Below, piece after piece: positions 16,022 through 24,553 of a DNA stretch of 64,000 bases. The stretch comes from Brumimicrobium sp041655765. GTDB lineage: Bacteria > Bacteroidota > Bacteroidia > Flavobacteriales_D > Crocinitomicaceae. Every line of letters starts with the position of its first letter. The stretch's first letter is position 1. The position numbers and the translations under genes were made by a program. The DNA lies in NCBI GenBank assembly GCA_041655765.1, contig JBBAEU010000002.1, positions 134,380-198,379 on the forward strand, in the 5' to 3' direction. A model generated the notes under the pieces. That model did not search any database and was not told the DNA's origin. It worked only from the letters and a program-made list of their open reading frames with translations.

Positions 16022-16053
16022 CAAAATTAATGATACTTCTTAAATTAAGTCAA
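16022..16053 (-). promoter_or_regulatory. Possible promoter for the DUF493 operon
   Basis: Minus strand: TTG (16053-16051), 21-nt spacer, TAATTTTG (16029-16022). The match is good, but the predicted transcription start coincides with the start codon, so translation would be leaderless. Confidence 0.4.
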
Positions 16054-16079
16054 TTTTAGGTTAGCTTATTTCATAATTG

Positions 16080-16087
16080 TATATTTG
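16080..16087 (+). promoter_or_regulatory. -7 promoter element of the M1 aminopeptidase gene
   Basis: TATATTTG matches TAnnTTTG. No clear TTG is found 17-23 nt upstream. Because transcription would begin near 16094, the ATG at 16092 cannot be used from this promoter. This supports translation from the ATG at 16107. Confidence 0.45.
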
Positions 16088-16106
16088 CTAAATGAATTTT
16101 ATAAAA

Positions 16107-18497
16107 ATGAAAAAAATCAAATTTCTTATACCAATTTTTGTCTTCTGCTTTAGTGGCTTTGGTTTTGGTCAAACCAATAGCGAGTTAGCTAACATGAGAA
16201 GTGATACAATTGATGTGCTAAATTATAACATAAAAATTGATTTCACTGAAATGGATTTTAAGAAAATATCTGCATCTACAACTATACATTTTAAGAGTAA
16301 AATGGACAATGTAGAGGGTATTTCTTTAGATTTGTTAAGATTACAAGTTGACTCTGTGATTTCGAATAATATTCCACTTGCATTTAGTTATAATGATACA
16401 TTGTTGAGGGCATATTTTGATGTGCCATTATCGACTGATGAAATCAATGAGATAACTGTTTTTTACAAAGGAGTGCCTGTAAAAGATCAATCGACTTTCG
16501 GAGGTTTCTATTTTCAAGGAGATTACGCTTATAACATCGGTGTAGGAATGAACGCAAACCCACACAATTACGGAAGGGTTTGGTATCCTTGTTTTGACAA
16601 TTTTGTTGAAAGAGCAACTTATGACATTGAAATTATTTCGCCCGAAGGAAAAACTGGGTTTAGTAATGGATTTATTGTGGATGAATCAGTCGGAGTCAAC
16701 AATGAAAGCATCATCAAATGGAGGATTAATGAAGAAATACCTTCGTATTTAGCCAGCGTAGGTGTTGCACCTTATGCAAGGGTAGAGCAGACTTATATCA
16801 GTAATTTAGATGGACAAGAAATTCCAATTTTATTAGTTGCCAAGCCTTCTGATACTACAAAAATGAAAAATTCTTTTATTCATTTAAAAGAGGCAATGGA
16901 TATATATCAAAATGCCTACGGACCATATAGATGGAATAAAATTGGATATACAGTTGTTCCTTTTAGTGGTGGAGCAATGGAACACGCTACTTCGATTATG
17001 TATCCAGTATTTGCTGTCAATGGAAATCTAAATTATGAATTTTTAATGGCTCATGAGTTATCTCATCACTGGTGGGGGAATCTAGTGACTTGTAGAACAC
17101 CTGAAGATATGTGGATAAATGAAGGATTGGCTTCATATAGCGAATCACTGTTTTACGAACATCGTTTTGACTATGATAGATATATCGATGATTTGAAAAA
17201 TAAACATATTAGTGTACTAAAAACTGCCCATTATAATGATGGTGATTTCTTACCGCTTTCAGGTGTTCCTCATCATGCGACTTATGGAACACATACTTAT
17301 ACGAAGGGTGCAACAATGACTCATAACCTTAGGACACACATGGGAGATAATGATTTCTTTGATGGTTTAAAAGCAATTCAAAATGAGTTCGCATTTAAAG
17401 ATATCGATGCTTATGATTTTAGGGATGCTCTAACCAATCATACAGGATTTGATGCCGATGATTTTTTTGAAGGCTATGTGTTGAACCCTGGGTTTAATGG
17501 TTTCGAGATTGATTCTTTTGTAGTTAAACCTTCAGGAGACTTATATGAAGTTAAAGTTTATATACAGCAAAAACTTTTTGAAGCACCTAATTTGTTTAAT
17601 AATGTTCCTGTCCAAATCACATTTGTTAAAGAAGATTGGTCTGACGAGTCAGAGGTTTATACTTTTTCAGGAGAACATAACTCAATATCAACCACACTAA
17701 ATTTTCATCCAAAAATGGTTTATCTTAATAAAGACCATGGTTTACTAAATGCTGTTACTGCTCAAAATATGGTTGTTTACAATTATGGAATGAGATTGTT
17801 TGATTACGCCTATTTCAAATTAAAATATAACCAAGAGAATGACTCTTCTTTTGTAAGAATTGAACACTGTAGAATTCCACCAGATCCATATATAGATAGC
17901 TCATTCATAGACAATGTCATAATTTCCCCTGATCGTTATTGGAAAGTAGATGGTTTATTCTCAAATGGTTTTACCGGAACAGGAGAAATAAATTATGACG
18001 GCAGAACAACATTACCTGACGGATTTTTGGATAATAAACTGCTTCAAGATTATAACGGTGTATTATTCCATGAGGACAGCATAATACTGCTATATCGCCC
18101 TAATCAACATGAAAAATGGCTGGAGCATATAGATTATGAACTTAAAACAGGCTCGAATAAGACAGATAAAGCTGGCGTAATAATTATCAATCAACTACTA
18201 AAAGGCGAATATACTTTAGGTGTAAAGCAGTCAACGTTGAATCTGGAGAAAGAAAAAGATTTGTCGGAAATTAAAATTTATCCAAATCCAGTTAATAATA
18301 AACTGTTTATTGAATCAGAGAAACACAATTTAGACAGGATAGTCATCATAAATGTTAACGGAGCAATTGTTTACGAAGGAAAGTTTGACATCAACGACAA
18401 TCAGATAGATGTTAGTCATTTAGCTACAGGACACTATTCTGTTGCTTTATATTACAAAGATTCTATGGTGAAAAGCACTAAATTTATTAAGAAATAA
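16107..18497 (+). CDS. M1-family aminopeptidase with type A T9SS sorting domain
   Basis: A 796-residue secreted zinc aminopeptidase. The start at 16107 is chosen because the signal peptide (MKKIKFLIPIFVFCFSGF...GQ) begins there and the promoter element at 16080-16087 excludes the ATG at 16092. Numbering from that upstream ATG: the substrate-binding motif is GGAMEH (293-298), the zinc site is HELSHHWWG (321-329), and the third ligand is E344 in WINEGLA. YTKGATM, later, probably carries the transition-state tyrosine. The C-terminal ~75 residues are a type A T9SS sorting domain (IKIYPNPVNNKL). It trims N-terminal residues from extracellular peptides. ruvX follows with no gap. Confidence 0.92.
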   Translation: MKKIKFLIPIFVFCFSGFGFGQTNSELANMRSDTIDVLNYNIKIDFTEMDFKKISASTTIHFKSKMDNVEGISLDLLRLQVDSVISNNIPLAFSYNDTLLRAYFDVPLSTDEINEITVFYKGVPVKDQSTFGGFYFQGDYAYNIGVGMNANPHNYGRVWYPCFDNFVERATYDIEIISPEGKTGFSNGFIVDESVGVNNESIIKWRINEEIPSYLASVGVAPYARVEQTYISNLDGQEIPILLVAKPSDTTKMKNSFIHLKEAMDIYQNAYGPYRWNKIGYTVVPFSGGAMEHATSIMYPVFAVNGNLNYEFLMAHELSHHWWGNLVTCRTPEDMWINEGLASYSESLFYEHRFDYDRYIDDLKNKHISVLKTAHYNDGDFLPLSGVPHHATYGTHTYTKGATMTHNLRTHMGDNDFFDGLKAIQNEFAFKDIDAYDFRDALTNHTGFDADDFFEGYVLNPGFNGFEIDSFVVKPSGDLYEVKVYIQQKLFEAPNLFNNVPVQITFVKEDWSDESEVYTFSGEHNSISTTLNFHPKMVYLNKDHGLLNAVTAQNMVVYNYGMRLFDYAYFKLKYNQENDSSFVRIEHCRIPPDPYIDSSFIDNVIISPDRYWKVDGLFSNGFTGTGEINYDGRTTLPDGFLDNKLLQDYNGVLFHEDSIILLYRPNQHEKWLEHIDYELKTGSNKTDKAGVIIINQLLKGEYTLGVKQSTLNLEKEKDLSEIKIYPNPVNNKLFIESEKHNLDRIVIINVNGAIVYEGKFDINDNQIDVSHLATGHYSVALYYKDSMVKSTKFIKK

Positions 18498-18911
18498 ATG
18501 AAAAAGAGAATCATTGGAATCGATTTTGGGCTCAAGCGAACAGGAATTGCCATAACTGATGAAAATAATATTATTGCATCAGGACTAACAACGGTTTTAT
18601 CGAGTGAGTTGATGACTTTTTTAAAAAAGATTGTAGTTGAAAAGAATGTTGGAAAAATTGTCTTGGGCGAACCAAAGCGTTTAAATATGGAAGATTCACA
18701 TACTTCTGAGAACGTAAGATTATTTAAAGAGGCTTTAACAAAAGAATTTCCTGATATAGAAATTATAATGATGGATGAGCGCTTTACATCAAAATTAGCT
18801 ATGGATGCTTTAATTCGTGGCGGTGTTCCCAAAAAGAAAAGACGGGAAAAAGGTATTCTGGATGAGGTGAGTGCGACAATCATATTACAGTCATATCTTT
18901 CTCGTATATAA
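18498..18911 (+). CDS. ruvX: Holliday junction resolvase-like / pre-16S rRNA processing protein RuvX (YqgF)
   Basis: A 137-residue RNase H-fold protein of the YqgF family. The first acidic residue lies in IIGIDFGLKRTGIAIT (~3-19). The VLGEPKR motif (~55-61) and the DERFTSK block (~93-99) contribute the other conserved residues. Known roles in other bacteria are maturation of 16S rRNA 5' ends and possibly Holliday-junction processing. The ATG directly abuts the stop of the M1 aminopeptidase gene, which suggests read-through transcription without a functional link. It converges with mdh, with a terminator between them. Confidence 0.88.
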   Translation: MKKRIIGIDFGLKRTGIAITDENNIIASGLTTVLSSELMTFLKKIVVEKNVGKIVLGEPKRLNMEDSHTSENVRLFKEALTKEFPDIEIIMMDERFTSKLAMDALIRGGVPKKKRREKGILDEVSATIILQSYLSRI

Positions 18912-18933
18912 CAAAACTGCGAGTCATAAAAAC

Positions 18934-18958
18934 AAAAAGAGGTGTCCGAAAACACCTC
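18934..18958 (-). terminator. Rho-independent terminator of mdh
   Basis: The 7-bp stem GAGGTGT/ACACCTC (18939-18945 and 18952-18958) with a 6-nt loop is followed on the minus strand by five Ts (18938-18934). It lies 26 bp past the mdh stop and may also stop transcripts from ruvX. Confidence 0.8.
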
Positions 18959-18984
18959 CTTAAGTTCTAAATATGCTTTTGTTT

Positions 18985-19923
18985 TTATGAAATTACATTC
19001 ATATCATCAAATACTTTCATTACGTCTCTTACATGATTTGCAGATTGGTTTAACAAAGCCATTTCATCATCGTTCAATTTTAGTTCAATGATTTTTTCAA
19101 CTCCGTCTTTTCCAAGAATTGTAGGAACTCCCAAATAAATATCACTCATTCCATACTCACCTTGTAACCATGCACAAACAGGGAAAACTCGTTTTTGGTC
19201 ACGGATGACAGCCTCAGCCATTTGTGCGGCAGCAGCACCTGGTGCATACCAAGCAGAGGTTCCTAATAATTTTACAATTTCACCACCGCCTGTTTTTGTT
19301 CTTTCGATAATTGCATTTAATTTATCTTCAGAAATTAACTCAGTAACAGGAATTCCTCCGATAGTAGTATAACGTGGAAGTGGAACCATTGTATCTCCAT
19401 GTCCTCCCATTAAAACTGCTTGTATATCTTTTGGTGATACATTCAATTCCAACGCTAAAAAAGAACGGTAACGTGCTGTGTCTAAAACTCCAGCTTGACC
19501 GAATACGTGTGAAGGATCAACCTTTGCAGTTAAATAAGCAGCATAAGTCATCACATCTAACGGATTTGAAACGATAATGATTTTAGCATTTGGAGAATAC
19601 TTAATGATTTGCTCTGTAACTGACTTAACAATTCCAGCATTGGTAGCAATTAAATCGTCTCTTGACATTCCTGGTTTTCTAGGAATACCTGAAGTAATAA
19701 CTACTACGTCCGAATTAGCGGTTTTCGAGTAATCATTTGTAGAACCAATAATTCTTGTGTCATACATAAGGATTGGAGATGTTTCCCAAATATCCAATGC
19801 TTTACCTTCAGCATAATTTTCTTTAATGTCAACTAATACGATTTCGTTGGCAACTTCTCTTTTGGCAAGAACGTCTGCACAAGTAGCACCAACATTTCCT
19901 GCTCCAACAACTGTTACTTTCAT
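18985..19923 (-). CDS. mdh: Malate dehydrogenase
   Basis: A 312-residue NAD-dependent malate dehydrogenase that interconverts malate and oxaloacetate in the TCA cycle. The N-terminus has the dinucleotide-binding VVGAGNVGAT (5-14) and D32 in VLVDI. The substrate loop PRKPGMSRDDL (81-91) has arginine at the position that distinguishes malate from lactate dehydrogenases. D148 and R151 (GVLDTARYR) and the catalytic H175 (GGHGDTMVPL) are present. Full length, LDH-like MDH type. It is monocistronic with a terminator at 18934-18958 and a probable -7 element at 19962-19969. Confidence 0.95.
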   Translation of the reverse strand: MKVTVVGAGNVGATCADVLAKREVANEIVLVDIKENYAEGKALDIWETSPILMYDTRIIGSTNDYSKTANSDVVVITSGIPRKPGMSRDDLIATNAGIVKSVTEQIIKYSPNAKIIIVSNPLDVMTYAAYLTAKVDPSHVFGQAGVLDTARYRSFLALELNVSPKDIQAVLMGGHGDTMVPLPRYTTIGGIPVTELISEDKLNAIIERTKTGGGEIVKLLGTSAWYAPGAAAAQMAEAVIRDQKRVFPVCAWLQGEYGMSDIYLGVPTILGKDGVEKIIELKLNDDEMALLNQSANHVRDVMKVFDDMNVIS

Positions 19924-19961
19924 ATATTTATTTTAATTTTTATTTTGGTTTTTTGATGGTG

Positions 19962-19969
19962 CAAAAATA
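19962..19969 (-). promoter_or_regulatory. -7 promoter element of mdh
   Basis: TATTTTTG on the minus strand matches TAnnTTTG, about 40 nt upstream of the mdh start codon. A matching TTG at the expected distance is not seen. Confidence 0.4.
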
Positions 19970-20037
19970 CAAATTAAACTTTGAGAATGAAAGAATGTTG
20001 AAAGGAAAGTTTATATTTTACATTATACATGATAAAA

Positions 20038-20068
20038 TTGAAATAATTTTTAGAATTTAATACTTTTG
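20038..20068 (+). promoter_or_regulatory. Consensus promoter of the sigma/PKD operon
   Basis: TTG (20038-20040), 20-nt spacer, TACTTTTG (20061-20068). The predicted start is near 20075, about 49 nt before the GTG start codon of the sigma factor gene. The site follows the housekeeping consensus, so no autoregulatory ECF promoter is evident here. Confidence 0.6.
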
Positions 20069-20123
20069 TAATTGCAAAAAGCAACCCTATTTATAATAGA
20101 ACGTCATTAAAGAGAAACAAAAA

Positions 20124-20693
20124 GTGGATAACGAGCAACTCAAAGATTTAATTAAGCGTTGTGTGAAGCATGAGAAAAGTGCGCAAGAGAAGTTGTTTAA
20201 AGAGTTCTACGGTAAAATGATGGGGGTTTGTATGCGATATACAAAAGACCAAGACCAAGCTCAAGAGGTTGTCCAACAAGGTTTTATAAAGATCTTTGAT
20301 AAACTAGGTGAATTTGATTTTAAAGGCTCATTTGAAGGTTGGGTAAGGAGAATTATGGTTAACGCTTCAATCGATGCAATAAGAAAACGGCAAAGAAGAC
20401 CATGGCTTTCAGATGAAGATTTTGTATTTAATACCCAATATGAAGAACAAGAACATGATTTTAATGAAGATTTAACAAAAATTAAAGCAGAATATGCAAT
20501 GGAGGCAATTAGAAAATTGTCGCCAGCATACCAAGCGGTGTTCAATCTTTATGTAATTGAGAATTATTCGCATCAGGAAGTGGCTGAAATTTTAGGAATT
20601 AGTGAAGGTACTTCAAAATCAAACCTAGCAAAGGCAAAACAAAATTTAAGAGAAATACTAAATAGGAAATTTGAAAAACTAAATGAAAAATAA
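20124..20693 (+). CDS. ECF-type RNA polymerase sigma factor
   Basis: A 189-residue sigma-70 family protein starting at GTG 20124 (first residues MDNEQLKDLIKRC). Region 2 (~20-90) includes YTKDQDQAQEVVQQGFIKIF and FEGWVRRIMVNASID. Region 4 (~130-180) includes LSPAYQAVFNLYVIENYSHQEVAEILGISEGTSKSNL, the -35-binding helix-turn-helix. There is no region 1 or 3, as expected for ECF factors. The stop overlaps the next gene by 11 bp. That gene encodes a membrane protein with a cytosolic N-terminus, a typical sigma/anti-sigma layout, so this factor probably responds to envelope or secretion state (inference). Confidence 0.9.
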   Translation: MDNEQLKDLIKRCVKHEKSAQEKLFKEFYGKMMGVCMRYTKDQDQAQEVVQQGFIKIFDKLGEFDFKGSFEGWVRRIMVNASIDAIRKRQRRPWLSDEDFVFNTQYEEQEHDFNEDLTKIKAEYAMEAIRKLSPAYQAVFNLYVIENYSHQEVAEILGISEGTSKSNLAKAKQNLREILNRKFEKLNEK

Positions 20694-21978
20694 TTTAGAA
20701 AATATTTTTAAAGAAAAACTTCAAAATTATGAAGTTCCGTACAATCCAAAAGCATGGGAAGCATTGAGCCCTAAGATTGGCGTTCCTTCCCCACCTTCTG
20801 GATTACGAACTACTTTGAAATGGGCAGTCGCTGGCGTTACTTTTATTGGATTTGCAATTTTTATTCTATCACCAAAAAGCAAAACTGAAACAAGGACTGT
20901 GAACCATCAAGAAGCAGAAATAGAAAACATTTCTTCAAGTACCACTCAAGTTACTGAGAAGAATTTGGTGTCAACACAAAATGAAACAAAAATTGAAGTA
21001 ATAGAACAAAATTCAATTCAACTTGGAGATGATAAACCAATTGTAAACAATAATACTCCTATTGCTGAAACTGTAAATACAAATGTAGATATCGTTTCTG
21101 AAGAGAACACAGATGGATCAACAATTCGTTTAGATAACCAAACGCATACCCCAAATTATAAAACAGGTACTCCAATTTTTAAGCACCCTTCAAAATCATA
21201 TATCACAGGTGAATTGTCTGCATTCGAAATTTGTAAAGGAGAGGTATTGACCATCTCTAATAAAGGTACAGAAAATGAAATCGTTTATTATATAGGTACT
21301 GATGAATTTGGCGGAATACTTGATAAGGGAGAACTCTCTTCTGGGGAAAAAACCTCAATTAAAGTAAATGAAAATACTTTAATCTCATTTGTTAATGAAA
21401 GAGGAGAAACCATTGGTAAATCATCTGTTAAAGTGATTGAAATGCCAGGCGTAGGCTTTACATTTGAAGCAAATATTTTTGAGGATGGACTTCCTGTAGT
21501 TAATTTTAGTGCACTTGGGAATTTCAAATCTTACAAATGGAATTTTGACGAAAAAGGTGAATCTACAACTCAAAGTGCAGTGTTTAATTTCTTTGATAAA
21601 GGAGATTATGATGTGAAATTAACTGTTCAAGACAACAATGGATGCAAAGCTCAAACAAGTCAAGTTGTTAATATCAGAGAAAATTATAATTTAATGGCTG
21701 TAGATGCTTTTATTCCAAACGGTACGGATCCAAGAAATCGAACATTTATGCCGTATTCTTTAACACAGAGAGATGTGAAGTTTAACTTGACAATTGTTGA
21801 CCCAATAACAAAAGAAGTTGTATTTACGTCTGACAATGCCGCAAATCAATGGGATGGAATAAACCAAAGAACTGGCAAAATGACAGCATCCGAAAAAGCA
21901 TTTGTTTGGAAAGTTCAAATTTATAATCCACTACCAAACGAAAGGCCAGTTTACTCTGGAATCATCATGCATAATTAG
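20683..21978 (+). CDS. Membrane-anchored PKD-domain protein, probable anti-sigma factor
   Basis: A 431-residue protein with no N-terminal signal peptide. Residues 1-44 are cytosolic and contain FKEKLQNYEVPYNPKAWEAL, the short amphipathic block found in Bacteroidota anti-sigma-like proteins next to ECF genes. One membrane helix spans ~45-63. A Thr/Asn/Glu-rich periplasmic linker (~64-160) leads to a beta domain, then a PKD domain (~265-330; YKWNFDEKGEST and FFDKGDYDVKLTVQD). The last ~90 residues (AFIPNGTDPRNRTFMPYS, NQWDG, FVWKVQIYN) resemble the gliding-motility C-terminal domain of T9SS cargo. A strong hairpin follows the stop. The anti-sigma role is inferred from overlap, topology and N-terminus. 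Confidence 0.75.
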   Translation: MKNNLENIFKEKLQNYEVPYNPKAWEALSPKIGVPSPPSGLRTTLKWAVAGVTFIGFAIFILSPKSKTETRTVNHQEAEIENISSSTTQVTEKNLVSTQNETKIEVIEQNSIQLGDDKPIVNNNTPIAETVNTNVDIVSEENTDGSTIRLDNQTHTPNYKTGTPIFKHPSKSYITGELSAFEICKGEVLTISNKGTENEIVYYIGTDEFGGILDKGELSSGEKTSIKVNENTLISFVNERGETIGKSSVKVIEMPGVGFTFEANIFEDGLPVVNFSALGNFKSYKWNFDEKGESTTQSAVFNFFDKGDYDVKLTVQDNNGCKAQTSQVVNIRENYNLMAVDAFIPNGTDPRNRTFMPYSLTQRDVKFNLTIVDPITKEVVFTSDNAANQWDGINQRTGKMTASEKAFVWKVQIYNPLPNERPVYSGIIMHN

Positions 21979-21982
21979 TGAA

Positions 21983-22027
21983 TTTAAAGTTGCAGGGTTA
22001 GAACACATCTATCCCTGCAATTTTAAA
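21983..22027 (+). terminator. Hairpin ending the sigma/PKD operon
   Basis: A 15-bp stem (TTTAAAGTTGCAGGG against CCCTGCAATTTTAAA, one G-U pair) with a 15-nt loop starts 5 bp after the stop. No T run follows, so it may act in RNA stability as well as termination. Confidence 0.55.
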
Positions 22028-22073
22028 CATTTGACTTCCAATCAAACTTCTGATAACATTCCAAAAAGTATAT

Positions 22074-22081
22074 TATCTTTG
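22074..22081 (+). promoter_or_regulatory. -7 promoter element of the VOC gene
   Basis: TATCTTTG matches TAnnTTTG, 17 nt before the start codon at 22099. No TTG at the usual distance is seen. Confidence 0.45.
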
Positions 22082-22098
22082 CTTTTTAAATAAAAAAT

Positions 22099-23163
22099 AT
22101 GGAAAAAGTAATATGCGGAATTCAACAATTGGGTATTGGAGTACCAAATGTCCAAGAAATTTGGAAATGGTATAGAAAATTCTTTGGAATTGATATTAGA
22201 ATCTTTGAAGAGGCAGCAGAAGCTCCTTTGATGACAAGATATACTGGAGATACAGTTCATTCTCGTACCGCAACATTAGCTATGTCGATGGAAGGTGGTG
22301 GTGGATTTGAAATCTGGCAATTTACAAGTAGAAATACAGAAAAAGCAAATTTCGATATTCAATTAGGCGATTACGGACTGTATATCGGAAGAATAAAGTC
22401 GAGAGATGTAAAAGGTTCTTATGAATACATGAAGAAAAATGGCGCAAAATTACTTGGCGAATTAAAAACAACACCACACGGTGAACCACATTTTTTCGTA
22501 GAAGATCCAAATGGAAATATATTCAATGTGGTTCAAGAGTTTACTGTATTTAAAAAAACCAAGTTTGAAGGTAAAACAGGTGGTGTTGGTGGCGTTATGA
22601 TTGGTGTGAGCGATATTGATAAAGCCAAAAAATTATATGCCGATATTCTTGGTTATACTACTGTAGAATATGATGAAACGGATGTTTTTGATTGTTTTTT
22701 AGAGTTGCCTCAAGGTGATAAGAAAGTAAGAAGAGTTTTGCTTTCCCATCCAGAAGTTAGACAAGGTCCATTTGCACCATTATTGGGTCCAACAAAAATT
22801 GAATTGATTCAATCTATTGAAAGAACCGATTGTAAAAAGATTTTTCAAGACCGCTTTTGGGGAGATTGGGGGTTTATCCATTTGTGTTTTGATGTTAGAA
22901 ACATGGATCAACTTCAAAAAGAATGTGAAGCAGCAGGTTTTCCTTTTACTGTTGATAGTGGAGCAACATTCGATATGGGCGAGGCTGGAGGAAGGTTCTC
23001 TTATATCGAAGACCCTGATGGTACATGGATTGAGTTCGTAGAAACACATAAGGTTCCAATTATGAAGAAACTGGGGTGGTACATTAATTTAAAAGGAAAA
23101 GATCCAACAAAATCATTACCGAAATTTATCTTACATGCGATGGGAATGAATCGTGTGAGATAA
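22099..23163 (+). CDS. VOC (glyoxalase/dioxygenase-fold) family protein with two VOC domains
   Basis: A 354-residue cytosolic protein made of two vicinal-oxygen-chelate modules. Domain 1 (~6-150) has IQQLGIGVPNVQEIWKWYRK and HFFVEDPNGNIFNVVQ. Domain 2 (~160-315) has GGVMIGVSDIDKAKKLYADIL, GFIHLCFDVRNM and FSYIEDPDGTWIEFVE. The latter carries the usual His and Glu metal-ligand positions. VOC enzymes include glyoxalase I, extradiol dioxygenases and methylmalonyl-CoA epimerase; the exact substrate cannot be told here. It is monocistronic, with a -7 element just upstream. Confidence 0.8.
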   Translation: MEKVICGIQQLGIGVPNVQEIWKWYRKFFGIDIRIFEEAAEAPLMTRYTGDTVHSRTATLAMSMEGGGGFEIWQFTSRNTEKANFDIQLGDYGLYIGRIKSRDVKGSYEYMKKNGAKLLGELKTTPHGEPHFFVEDPNGNIFNVVQEFTVFKKTKFEGKTGGVGGVMIGVSDIDKAKKLYADILGYTTVEYDETDVFDCFLELPQGDKKVRRVLLSHPEVRQGPFAPLLGPTKIELIQSIERTDCKKIFQDRFWGDWGFIHLCFDVRNMDQLQKECEAAGFPFTVDSGATFDMGEAGGRFSYIEDPDGTWIEFVETHKVPIMKKLGWYINLKGKDPTKSLPKFILHAMGMNRVR

Positions 23164-23218
23164 TCGTGATTGTGTAAGTGGTAATGATTAATGAGTTTAC
23201 GCATTAAATTCTTACACT

Positions 23219-23226
23219 TATTTTTG
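23219..23226 (+). promoter_or_regulatory. -7 promoter element of the lipoprotein gene at 23253
   Basis: TATTTTTG matches TAnnTTTG, 26 nt before the ATG. The upstream -33 region lacks a clear TTG. Confidence 0.4.
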
Positions 23227-23252
23227 TAGCTTTACGCTTTTTATAGAACATT

Positions 23253-24335
23253 ATGTTTAGAAATATATTTATTTTAATTTTATTGATTACAGTTGTCACT
23301 AGCTGTGACACAGAGTTTAGTGTGAATGGAGATTATGAGGAAAAACCGATTATCCATTTTTTACTTGACCAAGGGAAAGAGTATCAATTCATGAAATTAA
23401 ATAAAACCTATTTAAAAGAAGGAGATGCGCTAGAATTTGCACAAAATCCATCTTTGCATTACTTCGACCATGTAGAAGCTGTGGTCCAAGAAGTAGTAGG
23501 AGGAAGTGTTGTAAGAGAATGGGTCTTGCAAGATACAACTATTCAAAATAAGAAAGAAAATGGTGTTTTTTATGCTCCTGAGCAAAAGTTATACTTTTTC
23601 AAAGTACCAATAACAGGTTCAAATAAGCTAAGGGAAGATGCATTATACAGATTGAACGTTGTCATAGACAACGGAAAATACGAAATCAGTGGTCAAACTC
23701 GCTTGGTTGAAGGTGTTAACCTAAAATCGCCATTGCCAAATCAATCGTATGCGTTTATGTCTAATAGTCCTACAAACCCAGAATACACAGGTACGCCAAT
23801 TTCATTTTCGAGTGGTAATGCAGCTTCTTTTAAAATGCAATTGGTATTCAATTACGAAGAATATACGGCTTCAGGTTCTACAAATAAATCAGTTTTATGG
23901 AATCTGGGATCAATTAATGCTTCAAGTATAGTAAGTGGTACAGGAACTGTTTTTGCAGCAGGAGAACCCTTTTATGAACATTTAAGAGCTTCGATTCCTG
24001 CTAAAACAAGTGATATTATAAGTAGAAGATTTAGGGGATTTGATGTGGTTTTAACAGCAGCTTCGTTAGATTTACAAACGTATATTTTAACAAATGCTCC
24101 TTCATCTTCAGTAGCGCAAAGTAAACCTACATTTTCAAATGTAGAAGGTGCTATGGGTATCTTTTCTTCAAGATATACACTCATTCAAGTTAAGTCAGAA
24201 GTGACCAACCTCGGTACGTGGGGTGCATTAAATTCGTATTCACTTAAAGAATTATGTTCGGGACCTTATACAGCTGTATTAGGTTTTTGTAGCGATATAC
24301 CTGCTGATGCTGGTTCAAGTTATTATTGCCCTTAA
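23253..24335 (+). CDS. Outer-surface lipoprotein, possibly DUF4249-like
   Basis: A 360-residue lipoprotein. The signal peptide ends in the lipobox VVTSC, and the mature protein starts with CDTEFSV. An Ig-like beta region (~25-165) contains LNKTYLKEGDALEFAQNP, HVEAVVQEV and LYRLNVVIDNGKYEISGQT, resembling the DUF4249 family of Bacteroidota lipoproteins. The C-terminal half is also beta-rich and ends in a cysteine-containing CSDIPADAGSSYYCP. Members of that family often accompany SusC/TonB receptors, but none is next to this gene. Function unknown. A UUCG-loop hairpin follows. Confidence 0.6.
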   Translation: MFRNIFILILLITVVTSCDTEFSVNGDYEEKPIIHFLLDQGKEYQFMKLNKTYLKEGDALEFAQNPSLHYFDHVEAVVQEVVGGSVVREWVLQDTTIQNKKENGVFYAPEQKLYFFKVPITGSNKLREDALYRLNVVIDNGKYEISGQTRLVEGVNLKSPLPNQSYAFMSNSPTNPEYTGTPISFSSGNAASFKMQLVFNYEEYTASGSTNKSVLWNLGSINASSIVSGTGTVFAAGEPFYEHLRASIPAKTSDIISRRFRGFDVVLTAASLDLQTYILTNAPSSSVAQSKPTFSNVEGAMGIFSSRYTLIQVKSEVTNLGTWGALNSYSLKELCSGPYTAVLGFCSDIPADAGSSYYCP

Positions 24336-24366
24336 AATATTTCTTAGCTTTAAAAAAGATAACACT

Positions 24367-24382
24367 ACTATCTTCGGATAGT
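24367..24382 (+). terminator. UUCG-tetraloop hairpin
   Basis: A 6-bp stem, ACTATC/GATAGT, closes a TTCG loop 31 bp after the lipoprotein stop. The T-rich stretch TTTAATTTTG begins 5 nt later. It is short but has an especially stable loop. Confidence 0.5.
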
Positions 24383-24553
24383 TACGTTTAATTTTGTTAA
24401 AAAGTCCAATGATTATTTACGAATATAAAATAATTCTGTAATTTGTACGTTATATAATCAAGTGAAAATAATAATAAATTTTATTTATTTTTTCACTTCC
24501 TGTCTGCAAGCGACAGTTTTAAACCCATAAACAAACTGTAAAACCCAAAAACC

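Noticed and set aside
23172..23217. Inverted repeat GTGTAAG/CTTACAC after the VOC gene
   Set aside because: The stem is 7 bp with a large loop containing a second weak stem and no T run. It overlaps the next promoter region, so a terminator call is not secure.
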